A model generated the notes under the pieces. It worked only from the letters and a program-made list of their open reading frames with translations, did no database searches and had not been told where the DNA came from. DNA of 64,000 nucleotides from Lunularia cruciata (taxonomy: Eukaryota > Streptophyta > Marchantiopsida > Lunulariales > Lunulariaceae). Below, piece after piece: positions 1-10,978 of this stretch. The stretch covers positions 3,201,303 to 3,265,302 of the forward strand of contig OX419759.1 in the NCBI GenBank assembly GCA_948567375.1, written 5' to 3'. The stretch's first letter is position 1, and every line of letters begins with the position of its first letter. Both the position numbers and the translations under genes were made by a program.

Positions 1-540
1 TCTTCCAAGAACTCTATACCCTGATCAATCAAAACCTCAATTGGTGCACCAAAATGACCAAGGACCTAATCTAGAAACGAGTAAGCTATCCTTTCATTGG
101 ACTTGTCAAGAAGTGCCACCAACTGAATCCACTTGGAGAAGTGCTCCACCATCACCAAAACATACTGATGCTGTCTCATAGTCAATGGTAAAGGTCCAAT
201 GAAGTCCAAACTCTAGTGGTAATCCAACCCCATGATAGGTAATGTGTGTAATTGTGGCATAGGAGCATTGAATGATGCTCTAACTTGTTCACAAACCACA
301 CATCTAGCAATAAATTGCTATACATCGGTTTGCATACCATGCCACCAATAATGACTCTGGAGCAAGCTCTATGTACACTTTACTCCAAAATTTCCTAGCT
401 CCTCATGAGCATGACCAATCAATTGTGATCATTAAGATGGAAGTGGTACTACTCTCACTCTACCATCCTCCCATACATAAAAAAGGTGTGTGCCCATCAA
501 TCTGAACCGCCTAACTTGCTAAAGGACACAGTCTCTCTAC
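1..540 (-). pseudogene. Element A integrase: H2C2 zinc domain and start of catalytic core (degenerate)
   Basis: Read on the minus strand, 300-360 encodes HYWWHGMQTDV and then CVVCEQVRASFNAP, the His/Cys zinc-binding module that precedes gypsy integrases. It is followed by DFIGPLPL and YVLVMVEHFSKWIQLVAL, the first-aspartate region of the DDE core, and by FGAPIEVLIDQG, the second-aspartate region, near base 30. Several in-frame stops are present, for example after QTDV. The rest of the integrase is outside the window. This part would have joined the cDNA to the chromosome. The present copy cannot make a whole protein. Confidence 0.75.
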
Positions 541-810
541 TTGGTGCCAACTATACCACCCACAACACTAGTACAAAGATAGTCCATCACTAAGACATCG
601 TCATGAATGTCTTGCTGAATTGTACCACTATCTCTACTCTCTAGATTTGTGACCTCAATAACTCCTCTTGTATGTATTGAGAGAGATACCACCAAAGCCT
701 CAGACAATATATAGAGAAAGGCAGATGCATGCCAACCTAGCACCATCTCCTCATCTGTCACACCATGCCAATGTGCTCCAATCTAATCTTGTTGGTTGGG
801 ACATGGATTT

Positions 811-1264
811 CTACTCTTTTGCATCATGGTTTGCCACTCCAGGTTTGTGAATAACCATGAAATCATACTCTTGTAAAATTAGAGCCCATTGTGCAAGCTT
901 CCTTTCCATCAACCACTTCAATGGTTGATGATCAATGCTAAGAGTAAAGGAGTTACCAAATAGGTAAAATCTGAAATGTGCTATTGCCCATACTGTTGCC
1001 AAGCACTCTTCCTCATATGAATTATAATTCACCTCCACTAAATTGCTGGGGGGACTAGCATAGCCCACCACAAACTCCCTTTCCTCATAATCATGCTGGG
1101 TGAGCACTACTCCAAGCCCCAACATACTCCAATCAATGTGAACCTAAAATGTTTGTCCTCTGATTGGCCTCTTCAAAATAGGAGTAGATGTCAACCTCTC
1201 CTTGAGCTTTACAAAAGCTCTCTCCTATTCATCTCCCCAACACCACTCTTGTGTAAACTTGGTT
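811..1264 (-). pseudogene. Element A RNase H domain and RT connection (degenerate)
   Basis: The minus strand encodes VHIDWSMLGLGVVLTQ, then YNSYEEECLATVWAIAHFR and SIDHQPLKWLM, the Asp-Glu-Asp pattern of gypsy RNase H. Upstream, ERAFVKLKERLTSTPIL is the conserved RT-to-RNase H connection. Stops interrupt it, for example just before the VHIDWS segment. The upstream neighbour of this reading frame is not the adjacent sequence but the RT fragment that ends at 9,416, because element B sits between them. Confidence 0.8.
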
Positions 1265-1785
1265 TGTGAGCCGGCCTATCTCTCACTCAGGATGAACCTC
1301 TGATGGCTATTATGGTAACACACCATGGACTAAGAAGGCAAGGAACCCCAACTCCATCATACTCCTCCAAGGCTAACACTCCAAGACTCAAGTCATTGCT
1401 CACTAGAGAACTCAATGAGAGAGAGAAAGATAGTTGCAAATGAAAGGATGATGAGTACCTCCTCACCTCTTGTTTATATACTAGTGAAATAGTTATGTAC
1501 CAAAGTTACTAATTACCGTAGTAACTCAAGTTACTAGACTAAAATTCAAGTAAAGTAAAAAAGTAGAAAGGAATATCTATTCACTTGGACATATTCCACT
1601 AGCATATGATCTTATATTGACCCAATCACTAAGTCAAGGATTTGTTCACATGGACTATCCTTGGACTATAGAAGAATCCAAAACAAAAAGGCTTGCGGGT
1701 CCAAGAGTTCTCAACTCTTTCCTCAAAGCCAAACACCTAGGAATAATACCAAGTCAACACAGTAGAATCCAAAATAGTGGTGCTC
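1265..1785 (-). repeat. Element B 3' LTR, first part
   Basis: This aligns by eye with the LTR at 8,727-9,415, from the TGTGAGCCGG edge up to a GTGGTGCTC motif. There it is cut by a second LTR of the same family, and the remainder resumes at 2,471. The two parts sum to about 697 bp, close to the 689 bp of the other LTR. Confidence 0.85.
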
Positions 1786-2470
1786 TGTGGGCCGGCCTGT
1801 CTCTCACTCAGGATGAACCTCTAATGGCTATTATGGTAGCGCACCATGGACTAAGAAGGCAAGGAACCCCATCATTCTCCTCCAAGGCTAACACTCCAAG
1901 ACTCAAGACATTACTCATTAGAGAACTCAATGAGAGAGAGAGAGTTGCAAATGAAAGGATGATGAGCACCTCCTCACCCCTTGTTTATATACTTGTGGAA
2001 TAGTTATGTACCAAAGTTACTAATTACTATAATAGCTCAAGTTACTAGACTAAAAGTCAAGTAAAGTCAAAAAGTAGAATGGAATATCCATTCACATGGG
2101 CATATTCCACTAGCATGTGATCTTATCTTGACCCAACCACTAAGTCAAGGATTCCTTCACATGGGCTATCTTTGGACTATAGAAGAATCCAAAACAAAAA
2201 GGTTTGCGGGCCCAAGAGTTCTCAACTCTTTCCTCAAAGCCAAACACGTAAGAATAATACTAAGTCAACACACTAGAATCCAAAATAATGGTGCTCATCT
2301 TTTCCATTTCTTCTAAAGTAAGGTCACCTCTATCTTAGCTATGACTAACTTTAGCTAATTATGACTAATATAGAACCATCCTTTATCTCTATATAAATAA
2401 TATCTCTCAAGTACTTGTAATACCAAGCTCAATATCATAATACCACACACATGCACAAATGGGTGTTACA
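1786..2470 (-). repeat. Solo LTR of the element B family nested in B's 3' LTR
   Basis: A complete 685 bp LTR (TGTGGGCCGG to GGGTGTTACA) with no internal element. It splits the outer LTR inside its GTGCTCATC stretch. The flanks are GCTC before and ACTC after, a plausible degraded 4 bp target duplication. It most likely arose by insertion and then LTR-LTR recombination. Confidence 0.8.
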
Positions 2471-2646
2471 ACTCATCTTCCACTTCCTCTAAAGTAAGGT
2501 GCTATTTATCTTAGCTATGACTAACTTTAGCTAATCATGACTAATGTAGAACCATACTTTATCTCTATGTAAATAATATCTCTCAAGTACTTGTAATACC
2601 AAGCTAAATAACACAATACCACACACATGCACAAATGGGTGTTACA
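2471..2646 (-). repeat. Element B 3' LTR, second part
   Basis: This continues the outer LTR from CATCTTCCACTTCC to its GGGTGTTACA edge. The adjacent minus-strand bases GGAGGTGAA, just inside the element, are a weak polypurine tract. Confidence 0.8.
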
Positions 2647-2694
2647 TTCACCTCCGGACTAAGTTTTCACTTTGTCTTCAAAGTGAAGGTCTCT

Positions 2695-3723
2695 CTACCT
2701 TCTATGATACATCTTCAACTTATCATGGTTAATCCTATCAAAGTATCTTCCTCCCAACTCCTTGAGATCATAGGTATGATTGCTCCACATCTTCTCTACT
2801 ATGAAAGGTCCAAAGTACTCAGGCAAAAACTTCTTTTGCACTCTCTTGAATTGAATAGAATCAAACAACATTACCCAATCACCTTCTTTGAAAGGCTCCA
2901 CCTTCTTCTTGCCTTGCCTCTTGTCATAGCTCTCATTTTGTTTCCTTTGGGCTTGCTTCACTCAAACCATAGCAATTGCTCTTGCCTCTTCCAATTCCAT
3001 GAGTTGATCCTTCCTTGACTTCTCTACATCACCTCCTTGTGCTTTCTTCAATCTCCTATGAATGCTTTGGAAGGTAGGAAGATCAAAGTGAATAGGTAAG
3101 GTAGACTCAATACCATATACCAATTGAAATGGAAAATATTTGGTGGATGTCTTCATGGTTGTCCTATACTCCCACAAAACTGCATGAATCCTCTTGTCTC
3201 GATGATGTTTAGCCCCCTCCATTTCTGCATCTTTGGCCAACATCATGCACAAGGTCTGATTGGTTCTCTATGCCAAGCCATTGGAATTTGGCTTAAAGGA
3301 TGTAGTTACTCTATATGTGATAGAGAAATGTTGTAGCATGGCTGTAGTGATGCTTCTTGTAAACTCTCCTCCTCTATCAGAAACTAACTCTAAAGGGCAT
3401 CCAAACCTAATGATAATGCATTCATAAAGAAATCTACCAACTTCATCTTCATTCTTGTCCTTCAATGGTCTAGCCACTTGGTAAGGTAATTAGTAACTAC
3501 CACAATGAACCAATTATTCCTTGGGGGTTCTATTGAGAGGACCTACAAAATCAATTTCCCACTTCTCAAAAGGTCCTAGCAAAGGAATTGATCTAAGTGG
3601 TGGAGTGGATGTAGAATGTCTAGCAAAAGCTTGAAAAACATGGCAAGTTTTGCAATAATCAAGACAATCCTTGAAAATCCTTCTCCAATGGTAACCTGCA
3701 TCTAGAATCTTGAAAGAAGTCAC
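2695..3723 (-). pseudogene. Element B integrase (broken)
   Basis: From right to left the minus strand encodes the zinc module (GYHWRRIFKDCLDYCKTCH), the first-Asp region (KWEIDFVGPLNRTPKE), the second-Asp region (PLELVSDRGGEFT), the region that normally holds the catalytic Glu (KPNSNGLA, then a stop codon, then RTNQTLC), and a C-terminal domain ending with EYFGPFIVEKM and RYFDRINHDKLK. The usual GAG of the third catalytic residue reads TAG, so one change both removes the active-site Glu and ends translation. Further stops lie near 3,260, 2,962 and 3,510. Confidence 0.85.
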
Positions 3724-3909
3724 TTTTCATGCAAAGTGTCCTCCACACACTAAAACTTCATGAAACTCCTTTATAAGTAGGATAGACTCTTCCTTACCCA
3801 CTACTATTCGAAGTAGACCATCTACTCCTTGGTGAAAAAGAATATCCTACACCATTGTGTAAGGTCTAGATCTTGCTACAAGGGCCTTCCTCTCCGTAGC
3901 ATGCATCCC

Positions 3910-5622
3910 TTATGGATAGTTACCTCTTGTCACAAAATCCACAATCTCCTTGTACTCCATTGGAACCTCTTGAGTGACTGAGATTGTCATGAGCTCCTCA
4001 TCCAAGAAGGAATCATCCATTGGCTCATCTCCATCATGATCATAAACTCTAGATAACAAATCAACATTTGCATATTTCTTTCCTGGCCTATCCTCAATGG
4101 TGTAGTCATATTCAGAAAAGAGTATCATCCACCTTGCTAGTATCTCTTCAACATTAGGCTTGTTGAAGATGTACTTCAAAGCCTTGTGATCCATGATAAT
4201 GGTGGCTTTCCCTCCAATCAAGTAGTGTCTAAACTTCTTGAGACCAAAGATCACCGCCAACTCTTCTTTCTCCATGATAGAGTAGTTCTCTTCTGCTGAA
4301 ACCATTTTCCTACCAGCAGAAGCTATTAGATGATCATGCCCATCTTGGTCTAATTGACTAAGAGTGTATCTTATAGCTACATTAGAAGCATCAGTGTAGA
4401 GGATGAAAGGCTTAATCCAATTGGGTTTAACAAGAATTGGAGCTACAAAAAGGGATTGCTTGAGCTCCTTAAAAGCTTTGAGAGCCTCCTTGTCCTCCAA
4501 AATCACCATGTAATCTACACCCTCCTTCATGTAGATGGTCAATGCATAAGCTTTGTTGGAAAATGAGAAGATGAACCTCCTATTGTATCCAACCATCCCC
4601 AAGAATTGACATAAATTTGTCAAGCTTGAAGGGAATAGAAGGTCTGAGATTTTCCTCACCTTTTCAGGATCAACTACTATTCCATCCTTGGAGATGATGT
4701 GCCCCAAAAGTAGACCTTCTTCACATCCAAAAATGCACTTCTCTGGGTTGAGTGATGCATTTGCCTCATCCAAGCATTGCAAGACCTTGATTAGGTGCTG
4801 AAAGTGCTCCTCCTTGCTTCCATAGACAAAAAAGTTGTCAATGAAGTCTCTCATAAATTTCCCAATGAAAGGTTCAAATACCTTGTTCATGAACCGTTGG
4901 AATGTGGCTGGAGCATTGCAAAGCCCAAAAGTCATGACTTTGAAAGCATAAGTTCTCCAAGGTATGGTGAATGTGGTGAGTTGTAAATGCTCAGGTGCAA
5001 TCTTAATTTGGTTATATCCACTATAACCATCTCCAAAACTGTATCTCTCATGACCTACAACCTCCTCAAAGATCTCATCAATGAATGGCAATGGGTAGTA
5101 GTCTTTCTTGGTAATAGCATTGAGCTTCTTGTAATCCACACATACCCAAAGCTTGCCATTCTTTTTCTTCAAAGTGACAATTGGAGACACCTATTCTGAA
5201 TTCTCCACCTCAAAGATAAATCTGGCTTCCTTGAGCTTATCAATCTCCTCCTTCACAACCAAAGATATTGGTGGGCTAATGCAACGTTGCTTTTGGTGGA
5301 TTGGTCTTGCATGTGACTCTACCTCTATCTTATGCTCCTCCAAGGTGACTTCCTTGAAATCCTTGTAATTGAGAGCAAACAATTGGATGAACTTGCAAAA
5401 AATCTCCTCAAATCTCACTTTCTCTTCCTTGGTAACATTTGGGTCATACTTGAGGGTAGCTAACCTTCTCTCTACCTCCTCAAGTGTCAATGGTGATTTA
5501 TTTGTGTCCTTCAAAACCTCTAGCTTAGGTGCAAAATCCATAGCACACAAGGGATACACATCTGAATCCGATTCAAATTCATCTTCCTCCGTGGAAGTCT
5601 CCTCCTCCATGCTTGTGTCCAC
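3910..5622 (-). pseudogene. Element B reverse transcriptase and RNase H (near-intact frame)
   Basis: A long minus-strand frame with one stop (at 5,191-5,193) just before VSPIVTLKKKNGKLWVCVDY. It carries the RT fingers and palm, TFGLCNAPATFQRFMNKVFE, the catalytic-loop position FIDNFFVYG, the connection region, and an RNase H with YTDASN, EKEELAVIFGLKKFRHYL and IIMDHKALKY. The catalytic motif, normally x-x-D-D, reads FIDN here, so the second Asp is lost. The segment 5,191-5,622 holds the protease-RT linker and the RT start (ARPIHQKQR, EEIDKLKEARFI). This region would copy element RNA into DNA. It is inactive as read. Confidence 0.88.
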
Positions 5623-5779
5623 ACTTGAAGGTCTTTCTTCAAAATCTGATTCTCAATAATCAGAAGATGGTGTCTCTGAATGCAAAGTGTTGGTGGTGTT
5701 AGTCATAGGAACTGTGATTCTATGGTTTAATGGCCCAATCCTCAAGTACCCTTTGTGCCATCTATCCATTGTACGTGCT

Positions 5780-6046
5780 GCTCCAACCATGGCCTCCTAA
5801 GAAATAAGTCATAGCTTGAATCTTTCAAGACTTGGAAAGTCATGAGATTTTGAACTCTTATAACTAAAACTACCACCTTATCCATCACTCTTACTGGTCA
5901 AAGTTGTTGCTTGTTTGCCATGATCATCACAAATGTTGAAGGTCTTGAGGGTCTCATACCCAAATTCTTCATCAACCTTTCTGACATGGCATTCACTGTT
6001 GATCCTCCATCAACAAGTGCATCCTTGATGTTGTGACCATTTACTC
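5780..6046 (-). pseudogene. Element B aspartic protease (degenerate)
   Basis: The minus strand encodes ALVDGGSTVNAMSERL, the Asp-Gly-Gly-Ser form of the retropepsin active site common in plant gypsy elements, and later YDLFLRRPWL, the second conserved block. In-frame stops are present between and after these blocks. It sits between the gag tail and RT, as expected. The rest of the linker up to 5,622 is not recognisable. Confidence 0.65.
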
Positions 6047-7480
6047 TCACATCAATCGTGAGGCATATTCACAAGCCTCCCATGGTGTTGGCTTGACATC
6101 CACCACCTCCATTGATACTAGAGCTTTTACCTTCTCCTTCCTCTTGCTCCTTGTAGAACTCAAACCACCACTAAGCTCCTTTCTCAAGGTAGGGTTCAAA
6201 GCAATCAATTGGCTCACTGTGATGTTAGCCTTGTGACTACCAATATCCTCCAACACATTGTAGTTCCATTGTTGCTTTGAAATCAAGAAATCCTCCATCC
6301 CCAACTTCTTCCTTGGAGTCTTTGTTGTTGATGGTATTGATATGCAAGTGCTCTTAGTAGACATAGGAGTATCCTTGCTTGGATTAAATCCTTGAGAAGA
6401 ATGGGCATCCTTTGCAAAATGAGCTCTCTTCTTCTCTTGTGCCAAAAGCTCCAAATTAAGACCCTTGGAGATTGAGCACTCTCCCTTCTTATACTTGCTC
6501 CCAACCACATCTATGGATGCTATCTCCTTACCTTTTTTTGGATTATGATCCATTTGGGTTTCACTACTTCCCTCTTTCCCTCCATGGTGGAATTTGGGCA
6601 ATTCCTTTGGATATGGCCTCTTCTTCCACAACCAAAACAATTTCTATCATTGAAATTTTTGGCTGGTTGGCCTCCTCAATATGGATAGTTTCTATAACTC
6701 CTAGGCTTTCTGCTTACATTTTGATCCACCTCTCTCTTCTCCCATAGTTGCATCACATTGATCTTGAGATCTACAAGTTGTTTTGTGATGGTTGGAAGTG
6801 GATCCTTTGGTGGAGGTGCAAGAACTGGAGCAACTATTACTTGTGGTGCAACCTTGTCACCAAAGTATCAAAAGTTCCACCATACTTGTAGCCTTGAGGA
6901 GGATGCATAATCTCCTTCACCACCAAATCACTCTCATCTCCTTCCAAACTCTCCTCCATACAAATTGCAATCTTGATAGCTTCAACCTTGGAAGGAGATT
7001 TCTCATATCTCACCTTGCTTCTAATTTGTGGTCTCAACACTCCCATAAAATTATTGGTGAGCGTAGCCCCTATGCCAATCATAGTAGTCTCCACATCATC
7101 CCCACCCTTCCTCAACACTATGCAAAATCTGGACATTAACTTTTCTACTCTTTTCACATAGACTCTCACTTTCTCTCCATCTCCTTGTTTGAGAAAGGTA
7201 GCCTCACTCATCAATCTCTCATAACTCTCATCTGGAAGAAAGTTCTCAATGATTGCTGAAGTCAAACTCTCCCAAGACTCTTCTTCTCCATCTCTCCTTT
7301 TTCTCTTTTGGTATTCTGACTCATCCATGTAAGTGTTGCATCCTAAAAGAAATCTGGTAATAATGAGGCCCACTCATTCTTCCTCATCTCATTTTTTCCT
7401 GTGCAAGCCCTCTTGAAGTCTCTCACAAAGGTCTCCACATCTTCTCCATCCTTGCCAAAGAAAACCAGAAGTTTCCCCAT
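6047..7480 (-). pseudogene. Element B gag polyprotein with CCHC knuckle (frameshifted)
   Basis: The minus-strand ATG at 7,480 opens MGKLLVFFGKDGEDVETF. A gag core follows with SLTSAIIENFLPDESYERL and FLKQGDGEKVRVYVKRVEKLM. A CCHC zinc knuckle (C-F-G-C, four residues, H, four residues, C) lies at about 6,597-6,643 in a different frame from the basic linker that follows it, which shows a frameshift. At least one stop lies early in the core (after LLPDFF). Gag would package the element RNA. Confidence 0.75.
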
Positions 7481-8726
7481 CTTAATCCCTCACTATCTTT
7501 CTTTTCTCTCAATTTTTTTTCTTTCATTCTATAACTAATAGAGTATATACATGACTAACACCATATGAGAATAATCCACTCTAGAGAACACAAAAGATTC
7601 AGGTTGCTCCAAGATTTCTATAGCAACATCAAATCCTAGAGTGCATATTAATCTAATTCTCATGGATAGTTTATCCATAAGTTGAAAGATATCTCCATCA
7701 TTAATCTTAAGAACTAGTTGATGGTAGTATTTCTGTAGCTATACTAAGACTCTCTCCAAGATCCTTCACCAAAGTCTCCAAAAGTGATTTTACTCCACTA
7801 CACTCATGTCCTTTTGGAAGTCCTTCCACTCCACAAACCTCACACAACTCCTTGGTCTTAGATCTTCTCCCTCCCAATCTTGGTGAAGAAGGTCCAACAT
7901 GCAAACCCAAGTCAAGTAAGCCTCTCCTTTCCCTCAATCTCTTGCTTTCAAAGGTCAATGGACATGAAATTGCTTTATTTTACTTTTCTCTACATAGAAA
8001 GCACTTAGATTCACTCTTTCTTCCAAGTGGTGTAGGTTTTTGGATCTTCTCAACACTCTCTTCAAATTCTATTGTAAACTCTCCTTTCCTCAAATCCACC
8101 CCTACAATCACCTCAAACCCTTGGGGAACCTTGCATAGTCTCAATTCCACTCTTGATGACCCTCCATGTTCCCAAGATGAATCTAAACACTCAAACATAC
8201 TTTTTGTTGTTCTCAAACTCCTCATGCATGAGATCTCAACTCTGCAGAATTGACCCTTCCTCACAATTTCACTCAAATCTCTCAACTAGTGTGTCACAAT
8301 CCTCTAAATTTTTGCACACTTAATTATAACTTTAAGGTATTCATCCTTGCAAAATTTCAGATCTTTTCTTTGAGCCATTTGGCCTAAACACCTTTCTATT
8401 CAGCACACATATTTCAGATTGAGTCTAATCTCCAGATCTCAAACTTGAGATTTTGCACAAAATCACCTCAATCCCCAAAATCTACAATCCACCTCACACA
8501 ATCTCTCCAAATCCTCTCATGTGTACAAGATGTACAAAATCACTTCAAAGACATTATAATGAACTTCAAGGTATACAAATGGATCTTGGTTCTCTAACAT
8601 AAGTTTAGCCCTTTTCTCCTAATGTTCTCTCCAAGTGAGCTCTCATAGCCTCCTTCTGCCTAATGTAGAATTGAACATGGAATATTATCTTGCCTTCAAG
8701 AGAGGTCCTGAAAATGAAACCAAAAA
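7481..8726 (-). other. Element B leader with two short unknown minus-strand frames
   Basis: 1.25 kb between gag and the 5' LTR. Two open frames (7,707-7,958 and 7,980-8,285) may be one older frame split by a stop. They encode Cys-rich stretches such as CFLCREK and LCEVCGVEGLPKGHEC but no domain I recognise. The sequence next to the LTR (minus-strand TTTTTGGTTTCATTTTCAGG) occupies the primer-binding position, but I cannot name a matching tRNA. Confidence 0.4.
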
Positions 8727-9415
8727 TGTGAGCCGGTCTGTCTCTCACTCAAGATGAACCTCTGATGGCTATTATGGTAGCACACCATGGACTAAAAAGG
8801 CAAGGAACCCCAACTCCATCATACTCCTCCAAGGCTAACACTCCAAGACTCAAGACATTGTTCACTAGAGAACTCAATGAGAGAGAGATAGCTGCAAATT
8901 AAAGGATGATGAGTACCTCCTCACCCCTTTTTTATATCTTGGTGAAATAGTTACGCACCAAAGTTACTAATTATCGTAGTAACTCAAGTTACTAGACTAA
9001 AAGTCAAGTAAAGTCAAAAAGTAGAAAGGAATATCCATTCACATGGGCATATTCACTAGCATGTGATCTTATCTTGACCCAACCATGAAGTCAAGGATTC
9101 TTTCACATGGGCTATCCTTGGACTATAGAAGAATCCAAAACAAAAAGGCTTACGGTCCAAGAGTTCTCAACTCTTTCCTCAAAGCTAAACACCTAGGAAT
9201 AATACCAAGTCAACACACTAGAATCCAAAATAGTGGTGCTCATCTTTTCCACTTCCTCTAAAGTAAGGTCCCCTCTATCTTAGCTTTGACTAACTTTAGC
9301 TAATCATGATTAATATGGAACCATCCTTTATCTCTATGTAAATAATATCTCTCAAGTAATTATAATACCAATCTAATTATCACAATACCACACACATGCA
9401 CAAATGGGTATTACA
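8727..9415 (-). repeat. Element B 5' LTR
   Basis: 689 bp, with TG at 8,727 and CA ending at 9,415 on the plus strand. It matches the LTR sequences at 1,265-2,646 throughout. The minus strand reads TGTAATACCC at the start and GGCTCACA at the end. The sequence beyond 9,415 is element A RT. Confidence 0.88.
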
Positions 9416-10396
9416 GGCCAGCTTTGTCAAGGGCTTGGCAATGGCACTAAATCCTCTAGCATAACAATGATAAAAGTTTGCCAATGCAAGGAATGCTTGC
9501 ACTCTGCTCACATCTATAGGCCAAGAAATACACGCAATAGCCTTCACCTTGTCTGCTAAACACCAAGTCCTCCAAGGTAGTTAGTGTGACCCAAATACTC
9601 AACCTTCTCATGGAAGAACCTACACTTCCTAAGATGTAATTTGACTCCATGAGATCTCCAACTCTCAAACACCTTCAACAATTGTCTCTCATGCTCCTCC
9701 ATAGTAGAGCTATAGACCAAAATACCATCAATATAACACCAAACAAAATCCAATCCAACTAAGATCTTGTCCATGATCTTTTGGAACTTGGTAGGAGCAT
9801 TTTTTAATCCAAATGGTAAGAACCTCCATTGATATAACAATGAAGATCTCCTTGCCGTGAAGATCAATAACCCAAAATTTTATCTTTTACTTATCCTTCT
9901 CTCTGATTGGCAACTAATGATATCCTACTCAAAGATTCAAAGTACTAAAGACCTTTGCATGCCCAATTGCATCAAAGATCTCCTCTAATGTAGGCATGAC
10001 ATACCAATCAACCTTAGTTTGTCAATAGATAAGACAATAATCTCCACATATCCGCCTATTTGTGTAGTTGTCGTGCATATCCTTCTTAGCTAGCATCATT
10101 ATAGCTGATGCATACTCTCCATGTGAAATCTTCACCAAACCAGCCTTAGAAAGGTCACTACTCTGGCTTTGAATAAATGTTTTCTCCATGTCACTATGTT
10201 GGTATGGACATTGAAAAACTGGTGTATCGCTTATCCGCTCAATCCTTATACCAAGTCCTTTTAGAGCACCCAAATCCTTCATACTAAAGGTAAAACAACT
10301 TGTGTAGCTCCTCAAGAACTTCCAAACCGTCCATCTTTCCTCTCCTATAAGCTTAGGTCCAAGATTTGGCCCCCAAGTATCCTCTGTAACTATCAT
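9416..10396 (-). pseudogene. Element A reverse transcriptase (degenerate)
   Basis: The minus strand encodes CPYQHSDMEKTFIQ, SHGEYASAIMMLAKKD and GDYCLIY, the fingers region, then RSSLLYQWRFLPFGLKNAP and FQKIMDKILVGLDFVWCYIDG. The active-site loop reads YIDG in place of the usual YIDD. The final recognisable block, AIAKPLTKLA, stops at the B boundary and is continued by the fragment at 1,264. Frameshifts separate the pieces. Confidence 0.82.
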
Positions 10397-10434
10397 AGGA
10401 GTGGAAGACGTACTGACAAGCTACTACATTGGGC

Positions 10435-10978
10435 TGTTGGGAGCAGTAGTGTCATGCTCCCAACCACTAGAGGTCCCAACCTCAATGTGAAAAACTCCCT
10501 CTACTCTGGCTGCAAGCTCCATATGTCCTCTAGTTGCATCCCAAGTAGACCAAAGGGTGTAATCCAAATAGACCATGCTTGTAAAAGTCCAAGACCAAGG
10601 AGAGAAATTGGAGAATGGAAGCTCACAATGGGACACTTGAATGAGAGAAAACTTCAAATGCCTAGCATGAGCTTTGGCTCTATATTTATAGGGATCATAC
10701 AAGGCTCTTGAGAAGCTTCTCAAGAAGCTTTCTTGAGCCGCTTTCTTGGAGTGCAAGCCAAGTTAATTGGGAAGCTTCTTTCTAGAAGTTGCTCACTTGG
10801 CGTGCAAGCTAAGCTAGTTGGAACCTTCTAGAAGTTACTTATGTGAGGTGCAAGCTAAGCTATCCGGGAAGCTTCCCAAGAAGCTTCCTAGATACTTATG
10901 AAATATTCTAGGCTAATTTGTCTTATTTGCTACTCCATTAGCCCTACTAACTTTATCATTAAACTCCATATTGTTACA
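10435..10978 (-). repeat. Element C 3' LTR
   Basis: Plus-strand edges are TGTTGGGAGC and TATTGTTACA. The right edge is fixed by the repeat at 15,376-15,485. The left edge is my choice of the nearest TG and could be off by a few bases. It contains several short AAGCTTCT palindrome-like repeats at 10,700-10,900. Confidence 0.6.

Larger units (their letters stand above)
1265..9415 (-). mobile_element. Element B: near-complete Ty3/gypsy retrotransposon, minus strand
   Basis: Two related LTRs of about 690 bp, both beginning TGT and ending ACA, bracket a 6.1 kb interior that encodes gag, CCHC knuckle, protease, RT, RNase H and integrase in that order on the minus strand. There is no visible chromodomain after the integrase, which suggests a non-chromoviral (Tat/Athila-like) lineage. 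The element interrupts element A's pol. The flanking bases are GGCC on one side and AACC on the other (minus strand), compatible with a decayed target duplication but not proof of one. Stops and catalytic changes make it non-autonomous now. Confidence 0.85.

Noticed and set aside
1617..2003. 128-codon plus-strand frame with a related one at 2,128-2,316
   Set aside because: Both are translations of the repeated LTR sequence; the similarity reflects the LTR, not a protein.
6837..7139. Plus-strand frame opposite element B gag
   Set aside because: Antisense to a clear gag core. No support of its own.
10424..10756. 110-codon minus-strand frame
   Set aside because: It lies inside element C's LTR and has no domain. 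It is a chance frame.
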